Origin: Clostridiales bacterium
Lineage (GTDB): Bacteria; Bacillota; Clostridia; Lachnospirales; WRAX01
NCBI GenBank assembly: GCA_031262335.1
Contig: JAISHX010000142.1
Coordinates: forward strand, 1 to 6,526
Length of the DNA: 6,526 nt
Direction of reading: 5' to 3'
The notes beneath the pieces are model-generated. The model worked only from the letters and a program-made list of their open reading frames with translations, was not told the DNA's origin and did not search any database. Shown here piece by piece: positions 1 through 4,917 of this stretch (the first letter of the stretch is position 1; every line of letters begins with the position of its first letter). The translations under genes and the position numbers were made by a program.

Positions 1-28
1 TCAGCCAAAATCATTTGATTTTGGCTGA
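1..28 (-). terminator. Perfect 13-bp hairpin, probable tRNA-Gln terminator
   Basis: Positions 1-13 and 16-28 are perfect reverse complements (TCAGCCAAAATCA / TGATTTTGGCTGA) around a 2-nt centre. The hairpin lies 18 nt beyond the 3' end of the minus-strand tRNA, where a terminator would be expected. On the minus strand the T-run that should follow would lie before position 1, so it cannot be seen. On the plus strand the following bases (AAATCTC) are not T-rich, so a terminator for a plus-strand gene is less likely. The stem is certain; its role is inferred. Confidence 0.5.
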
Positions 29-46
29 AAATCTCTTCAGAATAAA

Positions 47-118
47 CTAGGCAGGAGGGATTTGAACCCCCGAATGATGGAGTCAGAGTCCATTGCCTTA
101 CCGCTTGGCGACTGCCCA
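47..118 (-). tRNA. tRNA-Gln (anticodon CUG)
   Basis: A complete 72-nt cloverleaf reads on the minus strand. The acceptor stem is TGGGCAG paired with CTGCCTA (one G-U pair), followed by discriminator G at position 47. The D-arm is GCC-AAGCGGTAA-GGC. The anticodon stem ATGGA/TCCAT closes a 7-nt loop CTCTGAC with anticodon CUG (plus positions 84-86). The T-arm is GGGGG-TTCAAAT-CCCTC. The U1-A72 pair and G73 are known glutamine identity elements, which agrees with the anticodon reading CAG codons. The CCA end is not encoded (TTT follows), as in many Firmicutes tRNAs. It has its own promoter and is transcribed away from the dehydrogenase gene. Confidence 0.96.
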
Positions 119-135
119 AAAAACTCAACGTAAGA

Positions 136-164
136 ATATTATCACAGCAAAATTTATTTGTCAA
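136..164 (-). promoter_or_regulatory. Sigma-A promoter of tRNA-Gln
   Basis: On the minus strand there is a perfect -35 TTGACA (plus 159-164), a 17-bp spacer (142-158) and a -10 TATAAT-like TAATAT (plus 136-141). Transcription would start near 129, giving a leader of about 10 nt before the tRNA 5' end at 118. The match and geometry are near ideal for a housekeeping promoter of a stable RNA gene. Confidence 0.88.
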
Positions 165-209
165 CACCTTTTTTTAAAAATCTTATAAATTTAATTTTTT
201 GAATGTTAA

Positions 210-223
210 TTCCAATTTTGGAA
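210..223. promoter_or_regulatory. Short inverted repeat upstream of dehydrogenase, possible operator
   Basis: TTCCAA-TT-TTGGAA forms a perfect 6-bp inverted repeat with a 2-nt centre, about 40 nt before the dehydrogenase start, in AT-rich DNA that must also hold that gene's promoter. No convincing plus-strand -35/-10 pair is visible: TTGAAT at 199-204 has no good -10 at 16-18 nt. The repeat could be a repressor or activator half-site pair, or chance in AT-rich sequence. Confidence 0.25.
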
Positions 224-264
224 ATCATACTTAACAGTAAAAATTCTTTAAAAAGGACTGACGT

Positions 265-1398
265 GTGATTATGAAAGCTATGGTATTTAATGGAATTAAA
301 AAGATTAGCTATACTGATACCAAAGACCCTTCTATACAAAAAAGCGATGATTTAATTGTGCGTGTGACATCAGCGTCAATTTGCGGCTCCGATTTACATG
401 TCCTGCATGGTTTTATTCCTCATGTAAAGCACGGAACTGTAATCGGACACGAAGCAGTCGGCGTTGTTGAAGAAATCGGAAAAGAAGTCCACGGCATTAA
501 AAAAGGCGACCGCATACTTATTCCTTTTGCTGTATCGTGCGGACATTGCTGGTATTGCCAGCATGATTTATCAAGCCAGTGTGAGAATTCTAATTCCGAA
601 GGGAAAACAGGAGGCGTGTTCGGATATGGTGAAATGTTCGGCGGTTATGACGGCGGACAAGCAGAGTATATCCGTGTGCCGTTTGCTAACTTTATGACGA
701 GAAAAATTCCGGAAAATTTGACTGATGAACAAAGCTTATTCGTTACAGATATATTGCCGGCGGCTTTGTGGGGTACGGAACAGGCAGATGTAAAAAAAGG
801 AAGCAAGGTGGTTGTTATCGGGTGCGGTCCCGTTGGACTTTTGGCACAAAAATGGGCATGGTACATGGGTGCCGAAAGGGTAATTGCTGTAGATTTAAAA
901 GATTACAGGCTTGCACACGCACAATCCTTTAATAATGTAGAAACAGTCAACGCTAATGAAACTTCTGCCGGAGAATATATAAAAGAAATTACACACGGCG
1001 GTGCAGATTCTGTAATAGATTGTGTCGGAATGGAAGCAAAAATGTCCCCTATCGAAATCGCGGAAACTGTTTTGCGTGTTCAAGGCGGTTCAAAATCTGC
1101 ATTCGACATAGCGTCGCGTGCGGTAAGAAAAGGCGGCACAATATCACTTGTAGGCGTATACGGCGCAAAATATAACGGCTTTCCGCTCGGAGATTTATTC
1201 TCCGGTAATATTACTCTTAAAATGGGTCAATGTCCGGCGCATTCTTATATTGACAAAATATTATCCGTCATTCAAAGCGGCGGCATTGACGCAACAGACA
1301 TAATTACGCACACACTTCCGCTTTCTGAAGGAGAACAGGCATATACTTTATTTGAACAGAGAAAAGATGGATGTATAAAAGTTGTCCTAAAACCTTAA
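265..1398 (+). CDS. Zinc-dependent alcohol dehydrogenase, formaldehyde dehydrogenase-like (MDR family)
   Basis: This is a cytoplasmic NAD(P)-dependent oxidoreductase of the medium-chain, zinc-containing alcohol dehydrogenase superfamily, closest in layout to glutathione-independent formaldehyde dehydrogenase-like enzymes. The N-terminal catalytic domain has the active-site zinc ligands C40 (CGSDLH), H62-E63 (GHE) and probably D162 (TDILPA). The structural zinc lobe has C92, C95, C98 and C106 (CGHCWYC...C). The Rossmann domain starts at GCGPVG (186-191), and D210 at the end of beta-2 favours NAD over NADP. The C-terminus DGCIKVVLKP is typical, and 377 aa is close to full family length. GTG at 265 is chosen because AAGGA at 253-257 lies 7 nt upstream; ATG at 271 would be 13 nt away, although it gives a more usual MKAMVF start. 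It stands alone between a divergent tRNA and its own terminator. Family is secure; the actual substrate (formaldehyde, another alcohol or a polyol) cannot be told from sequence. Confidence 0.93.
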   Translation: MIMKAMVFNGIKKISYTDTKDPSIQKSDDLIVRVTSASICGSDLHVLHGFIPHVKHGTVIGHEAVGVVEEIGKEVHGIKKGDRILIPFAVSCGHCWYCQHDLSSQCENSNSEGKTGGVFGYGEMFGGYDGGQAEYIRVPFANFMTRKIPENLTDEQSLFVTDILPAALWGTEQADVKKGSKVVVIGCGPVGLLAQKWAWYMGAERVIAVDLKDYRLAHAQSFNNVETVNANETSAGEYIKEITHGGADSVIDCVGMEAKMSPIEIAETVLRVQGGSKSAFDIASRAVRKGGTISLVGVYGAKYNGFPLGDLFSGNITLKMGQCPAHSYIDKILSVIQSGGIDATDIITHTLPLSEGEQAYTLFEQRKDGCIKVVLKP

Positions 1399-1441
1399 AA
1401 ACGTGGCATATTGCTTATCACCGGCAATATGCCGCAGTTTT
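1399..1441 (+). terminator. Rho-independent terminator of the dehydrogenase gene
   Basis: A perfect 10-bp stem GGCATATTGC (1405-1414) / GCAATATGCC (1424-1433) with a 9-nt loop begins 6 nt after the stop codon. Flanking AAAAC (1398-1402) and GTTTT (1437-1441) can extend the pairing, and the short T-run 1438-1441 follows. The T-run is short, but position and stem strength support termination, separating the dehydrogenase from the downstream operon. Confidence 0.78.
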
Positions 1442-1479
1442 AAATTTATAAATACCATAATATAACTTAAACTTCCTGC

Positions 1480-1508
1480 TTGACATTTTATAAAATGCGT
1501 GCTATCAT
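1480..1508 (+). promoter_or_regulatory. Sigma-A promoter of the polysaccharide operon
   Basis: A perfect -35 TTGACA (1480-1485), a 17-bp spacer and a -10 TATCAT (1503-1508, five of six to TATAAT) lie just after the upstream terminator. Transcription should start around 1514-1516, which puts about 280 nt of untranslated leader before the first operon gene. No other convincing promoter is visible between here and position 1792. Confidence 0.85.
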
Positions 1509-1680
1509 GAACAAGATATTTACAGAGTGGCTCATTTTTTATAAGGTTTAGGAAAAACTTAAAGTTTTATCTTCAGCACCACACCCCTCCCCCACTCTAC
1601 AAACAGCACAGTTAGTTGGGTTAAAAAGTAAAATTGCCAGATAAAAAACAGCAAAAAAACCAGCTGCGATTGAAGTGAAA

Positions 1681-1749
1681 ATGTTCGGAGAAATTCGCCG
1701 AATCGTGCTGATGTCAGCAATTATTGAAAAAACAGAAGAAAAGGATTAA
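1681..1749 (+). other. Small ORF in the operon leader (22 codons), possible gene relic
   Basis: An ATG-started 22-codon ORF begins MFGEIRR and ends TEEKD before TAA at 1747-1749. It has no good ribosome binding site. The same frame is open upstream back to a TAA at 1642-1644 and reads KTAKKPAAIEVK before the ATG, a lysine/alanine/proline-rich segment that looks more protein-like than random AT-rich DNA. It could be a leader peptide, the tail of a decayed small gene, or chance. I do not recognise it. Confidence 0.2.
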
Positions 1750-1781
1750 CATTCCGATTTGCTCTTTCAAATTATAATTTT

Positions 1782-1787
1782 AGGGAG
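1782..1787 (+). promoter_or_regulatory. Ribosome binding site of the sugar-phosphate transferase
   Basis: AGGGAG lies 4 nt before the TTG at 1792 and 10 nt before the TTG at 1798. No in-frame ATG exists nearby, so the gene must use a TTG start. Spacing slightly favours 1798, and MYRFIKR is also the more usual N-terminus of the family; the longer form is kept here as the outer limit. Confidence 0.55.
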
Positions 1788-1791
1788 TTGA

Positions 1792-2460
1792 TTGTGCTTG
1801 TACCGTTTTATTAAAAGATTTTTAGATATAGTAGTTTCAAGTATGGCTTTGATAGTTTTTTCACCCTTGTTATTATTGGTTTCAATAGCAATTAAATTAG
1901 ATTCACCCGGACCGATACTATTTAAACAAAAACGTGTCGGATTACATAAGAACTATTTTTACATATATAAATTCCGCACGATGCGTGTTGATACACCAAA
2001 TGATAAACCTACACACTTGCTTGAAAATCCTGAACAGTACATATCCCGTGTAGGTAAATTTTTACGCAAAAGCTCATGCGATGAACTACCAAATATAATC
2101 TGCGTACTTACCAATAAGCTTAGTATTATTGGTCCGCGTCCGGCATTATGGAATCAATACGATTTAATTGATGAAAGAGATAAATATGGTGCAAATGATG
2201 TCAAGCCCGGCATCACTGGTTGGGCACAAATTAACGGACGTGACGAACTTCCGATTGAAACAAAGGCGTGGTTCGACGGGGAATATGTAAAACATTTCGG
2301 ACTTATTATGGATATAAAATGTTTCTTTGGTACAATTGTCAAAGTTATCAAAAAAGAAGGTGTTGTTGAAGGTATGGCAGTTAAATCTGAAACAGTTCAA
2401 ATGACAGAACAACCCGCTCTTAGTGAAGCGGCTGCGACAGAGGAGATTGTTGACAATTGA
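1792..2460 (+). CDS. PglC-type undecaprenyl-phosphate sugar-1-phosphate transferase
   Basis: A monotopic phosphoglycosyl transferase (bacterial sugar transferase family) that moves a sugar-1-phosphate from a UDP-sugar to undecaprenyl phosphate on the inner membrane face, the first step of EPS, capsule or O-antigen units. At 222 aa it has only the catalytic core, without the extra N-terminal membrane helices of WcaJ/WbaP types. Visible marks are KRFLD followed by a re-entrant membrane helix (about 9-33) with the kinking S24-P25, SPGPILFKQKRVG (38-50), YKFRTM (59-64), the catalytic D97-E98 dyad in SSCDELP, GPRP (114-117), and PGITGWAQINGRDE (139-152). All catalytic features are present. Residues after about 193 form an Ala/Glu-rich tail unlike the core. 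TTG at 1792 or 1798 is the start. It is first in the operon and its stop overlaps the next gene (TTGA). The exact sugar (HexNAc, diNAcBac, QuiNAc or Gal type) is not determined. Confidence 0.93.
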   Translation: MCLYRFIKRFLDIVVSSMALIVFSPLLLLVSIAIKLDSPGPILFKQKRVGLHKNYFYIYKFRTMRVDTPNDKPTHLLENPEQYISRVGKFLRKSSCDELPNIICVLTNKLSIIGPRPALWNQYDLIDERDKYGANDVKPGITGWAQINGRDELPIETKAWFDGEYVKHFGLIMDIKCFFGTIVKVIKKEGVVEGMAVKSETVQMTEQPALSEAAATEEIVDN

Positions 2461-3275
2461 AGAAAATACTGATTACTGGTGCGAATAGCTATATCGGAAC
2501 TTCGGCTGAAAAATGGCTGAATAAGTATCCCGATAAATACACGATTGATACATTGGATATGCGTGGGGATTATTGGAAACTGCACGACTTCTCAAAGTAT
2601 GATGTTGTGTTTCACATCGCGGGCATTGCGCATATTAAAACGACAAAAGAAAACAGGGATTTATACTACAAAATCAATACAGAACTCGCTGTCGAAACGG
2701 CAAAAAAGGCGAAAGCGGAGTGTGTAAAACAATTTGTCTTTATGTCCAGTATGTCGAGTATGTACGGCAGTAACCTTGTTCAAGGGAAACTGCCGAAAAC
2801 GGTTTACGGAGAAAGCAAATTGTTAGCGGAACAACAAATAAACCCGCTCGGAAATGACAATTTCAAAATAGCTATACTTAAACCGCCGATGGTTTACGGC
2901 AAAGGTTGCAAAGGTAATTTCCCAAAACTGGTTAAACTGGCGCATAAGACGCCGATATTTCCGAATTTTCCAAATAAACGCAGTATGATTTATATTGATA
3001 ACCTGTGTGAGTTTGTGCGGCTCATTATTGACAACGAGGACAGCGGCGTGTTTTATCCGCAAAACAGTGAATATGTTTGTACTTCGGAATTGGTTAAAAT
3101 AGTCAATCCGAAAATCAGGTTAATTAAGATTTTTAATCCGTTTATACGATTGCTGAGGAATAGGGTTGGATTGATGAATAAGGTGTTTGGAGATTTGGTA
3201 TATGACCAGAGGTTATCAAAGAACTTCGAATATTGTGTTGTGAATTTTGAAGAAAGTATTATTCAAAGCGTATGA
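2457..3275 (+). CDS. NAD-dependent epimerase/dehydratase (extended SDR), nucleotide-sugar modifying
   Basis: A cytoplasmic short-chain dehydrogenase of the WcaG-like extended type, expected to epimerise or reduce a nucleotide-activated sugar for the polysaccharide. The N-terminal Rossmann motif is TGANSYIG (7-14), with Ser in place of the middle glycine of TGxxGxxG. FHIAG (52-56) matches the usual HxAA-like strand. The catalytic set is S97/S98 (MSSMSS) with Y117 and K121 in YGESK. KPPMVYG (142-148) and MIYIDNLCEFV (177-187) are the substrate-domain motifs, and VNFEESI near the end is the expected C-terminus. At 272 aa it is full length though short for the class. The TTG start shares TTGA with the preceding stop, and AGGAG sits at 2441-2445, 11 nt upstream. 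Position next to the initiating transferase suggests its product is that enzyme's donor sugar. The exact reaction (4-epimerase or 4-keto reductase) is inferred only. Confidence 0.85.
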   Translation: MKKILITGANSYIGTSAEKWLNKYPDKYTIDTLDMRGDYWKLHDFSKYDVVFHIAGIAHIKTTKENRDLYYKINTELAVETAKKAKAECVKQFVFMSSMSSMYGSNLVQGKLPKTVYGESKLLAEQQINPLGNDNFKIAILKPPMVYGKGCKGNFPKLVKLAHKTPIFPNFPNKRSMIYIDNLCEFVRLIIDNEDSGVFYPQNSEYVCTSELVKIVNPKIRLIKIFNPFIRLLRNRVGLMNKVFGDLVYDQRLSKNFEYCVVNFEESIIQSV

Positions 3276-3721
3276 TTATATTTATCAAGATGGTTGACAA
3301 ACTGAAGGTCATTCCCGTTGTAAACGGAGCAAGATACCATCTTCAGCCTGTACATCCTAAGGATTTGGGTAATGCGTATTACGACATACTTGTTAACCCG
3401 TCAGTGACTGCCGGCAAAGATTATACACTGTCCGGTAAAGACAAAATTATGCTGATTGATATATTAAAAGAGATTGCACATTGTTTGGGAGTTAAAAGGA
3501 GATTTGTAAACGTTCCCTTCTTTGTAGCATATGCAGGTTCGTGGATTATATATGTTCTCACGCTGAAAAAGATAGATATGCGTGAAAAGGTTCAGCGACT
3601 GTGCGAGGACAGAGTATACCCATACGAAGAGGCAAACCGCGATTTCGGATATTCCCCGATACCGTTCAAAGAAGGATTGAAAGCAGAAGTTGAAGAGTAT
3701 TCTGCAATGACCGAGCGATGA
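3272..3721 (+). pseudogene. 5'-truncated SDR epimerase: C-terminal substrate domain only
   Basis: The 149-aa product matches only the C-terminal half of an extended SDR (NAD-dependent epimerase). It starts in the middle of the fold with IFIKMVDKL, then has LQPVHPKDLGNAYYDIL (24-40), the substrate-domain motif; AGKDYTLSG (47-55); and a typical end, RDFGYSPIPFKEGLKAEVEEY (123-143). The NAD-binding Rossmann half with TGxxGxxG and the YxxxK catalytic pair, roughly the first 150 or more residues, is missing and is not in any frame just upstream, because the preceding intact epimerase fills that space in another frame. The ATG at 3272 overlaps the upstream TGA, and its own stop overlaps the next ATG, so it may still be translated. 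It is most likely a deletion remnant without oxidoreductase activity; a residual binding or scaffold role cannot be excluded. Confidence 0.75.
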
Positions 3722-4917
3722 AAATACTTGTTATTTGTCAGTATTACTATCCCGAGCCGTTTAGGATAACCGATATATGCAAGAGTTTGATCGACAGAGG
3801 GCACAAGGTAACCGTGCTTACGGGTCTGCCCAACTATCCCGAAGGGAAGATATACGGCGACTATCGTGGTCATAATCGCAGACACGAAATGCTAAACGGT
3901 GTTGAGGTTATCCGCACATTCGAGATTGGCAGACGGCATGGTGCATTATGGCGGTTTGTTAACTATTACAGCTTCGCCATTTCCTCTTGGTTGAAAGTGC
4001 GGCAGCTTGACAATGATTATGACGTTGTATTTGTCAACCAGCTTTCGCCCGTTATGATGACGTATGCGGCGATAAAATATAAAAAAAGCCGTAGTAAACC
4101 GCTCGTGCTGTACTGCCTTGACCTGTGGCCAGCGAGCCTTTCGGCAGCAGGAATGAGCAAGACCTCATTTATGTATAAACTATTTCGCAAAGTGTCGGCA
4201 AACATATACAAGCAAGCGGACAAGTTGCTTGTTACCTCAGCGGGCTTTGCGGAGTATTTGGAGGATTTGGGAGTAAAAACAGCGCGAATAACACATCTTC
4301 CACAGTATGCGGAGGATGTGTTCCGACCCGCACAAAGACGCAGGGACGATGGTAAGTTCAACCTCGTTTTTGCGGGCAATATAGGCGTGTTGCAGTCGGT
4401 TGAAACAATTGTTGAAGCGGCAAAGAGACTTCATAATGCGGGCTTGCCGAAAACGCCGATATTCCATATCGTCGGCGGCGGAACTCATCTTGACACTTGC
4501 ATGAAAGCGGCGAATGGTCTTGACAATATAGTGTTTTACGGACGAAGACCACTTGAAGATATGCCGATGTTTTATGATAAGGCGGATGCATTTCTGCTGA
4601 CGCTTTCGGACGATGAAGATATATCCCGTACCCTTCCGGGTAAGGCGCAGTCGTACATGGCGGCGGGCAAGCCTATTATCGGGGCGGCAAACGGCGAAAC
4701 TGCCGGAGTGATTGATGCGGCGAATTGCGGCTACTGCGCCAATGCCGAAGATGCACACGGACTTGCGGAGTGCATAGTGAAGCTCATCGAAAAAGGTAAC
4801 TGCGACGAACTCGGTAATAATGCACTGGAATATTATATGAGGAATTACAGCAAAGATACGTTTATGAACAAGTTGGAAAGCTGTCTTAAATATGCGGCAG
4901 ATAGGAGTAACAAATGA
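3718..4917 (+). CDS. Glycosyltransferase family 4, WbuB-like
   Basis: A GT-B fold, retaining glycosyltransferase of family GT4 that adds a sugar from a nucleotide donor to the growing lipid-linked repeat unit at the cytoplasmic membrane face. The N-terminal acceptor domain begins MKILVICQYYYPEP and carries RGHKVTVLTGLPNYPEGK (27-44) and YCLDLWPAS (132-140), marks of the WbuB-like branch. The C-terminal donor domain has LVFAGNIGVLQ (216-226), HIVGGG (250-255), FYGRRP (273-278) and TLPGKAQSYMAAGKPI (305-320). It is full length at 399 aa. The ATG overlaps the previous TGA (ATGA), with no strong Shine-Dalgarno, which suggests translational coupling to the truncated epimerase frame. WbuB of E. coli is an L-FucNAc transferase; the sugar here is not known. 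GC content looks higher than in the first operon gene. Confidence 0.92.
   Translation: MKILVICQYYYPEPFRITDICKSLIDRGHKVTVLTGLPNYPEGKIYGDYRGHNRRHEMLNGVEVIRTFEIGRRHGALWRFVNYYSFAISSWLKVRQLDNDYDVVFVNQLSPVMMTYAAIKYKKSRSKPLVLYCLDLWPASLSAAGMSKTSFMYKLFRKVSANIYKQADKLLVTSAGFAEYLEDLGVKTARITHLPQYAEDVFRPAQRRRDDGKFNLVFAGNIGVLQSVETIVEAAKRLHNAGLPKTPIFHIVGGGTHLDTCMKAANGLDNIVFYGRRPLEDMPMFYDKADAFLLTLSDDEDISRTLPGKAQSYMAAGKPIIGAANGETAGVIDAANCGYCANAEDAHGLAECIVKLIEKGNCDELGNNALEYYMRNYSKDTFMNKLESCLKYAADRSNK
4903..4907 (+). promoter_or_regulatory. Ribosome binding site of the second GT4
   Basis: AGGAG lies 6 nt before ATG 4914, inside the end of the preceding gene. It is the best-placed Shine-Dalgarno in the operon and fixes this start, even though the ATG overlaps the upstream stop as ATGA. 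Confidence 0.8.

Larger units (their letters stand above)
1515..1791 (+). promoter_or_regulatory. Long 5' leader of the polysaccharide operon
   Basis: This stretch lies between the inferred transcription start and the first operon gene. It contains AGAGTGG (1524-1530), which can pair with CCACTCT (1592-1598); a small AAAACT/AGTTTT hairpin near 1555-1570; a C-rich, G-poor block (1571-1610, 21 C and 2 G in 40 nt); a TTCGG/CCGAA hairpin (1684-1688/1698-1702); and TGCTGA-TG-TCAGCA (1706-1719). No strong stem plus U-run terminator is seen inside it, and I recognise no known riboswitch class. Its length and the C-rich block suggest a regulatory leader, as is common for long EPS operons, but no mechanism is demonstrated. 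Confidence 0.5.

Noticed and set aside
47..118. tRNA-Gln as the integration site of an island carrying the EPS operon
   Set aside because: Islands usually join at the tRNA 3' end, which faces left (position 47), away from the operon. No integrase or repeated tRNA 3' segment is seen in the window.
1571..1600. G-quadruplex on the minus strand of the C-rich block
   Set aside because: Only two G-runs of four or more are present, with the others just GG, so a stable four-tract quadruplex is not supported.
1399..1791. Insertion-sequence remnant or CRISPR in the large intergenic gap
   Set aside because: No terminal inverted repeats, transposase fragment or regularly spaced direct repeats could be found; the gap is better explained as terminator, promoter and leader.
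3028..3056. Possible internal promoter: TTGACA, 17 bp, TTTTAT inside the epimerase gene
   Set aside because: The -10 matches at only four of six positions, and the bases encode conserved-looking protein sequence. Other internal TTGACA hits (near 2450 and 3293) have no -10, so such hits are expected by chance.
2441..3275. The middle Gly replaced by Ser in TGANSYIG as a sign of an inactive epimerase
   Set aside because: The same variant is common in this SDR branch as I know it, and the catalytic Ser, Tyr and Lys are all present, so the enzyme is probably active.
4237..4758. A 173-codon reverse-strand open frame inside the first GT4 gene
   Set aside because: It is antisense to a well-supported glycosyltransferase, has no recognisable motif, and is rich in Arg/His/Cys in the way shadow frames of GC-richer genes are.
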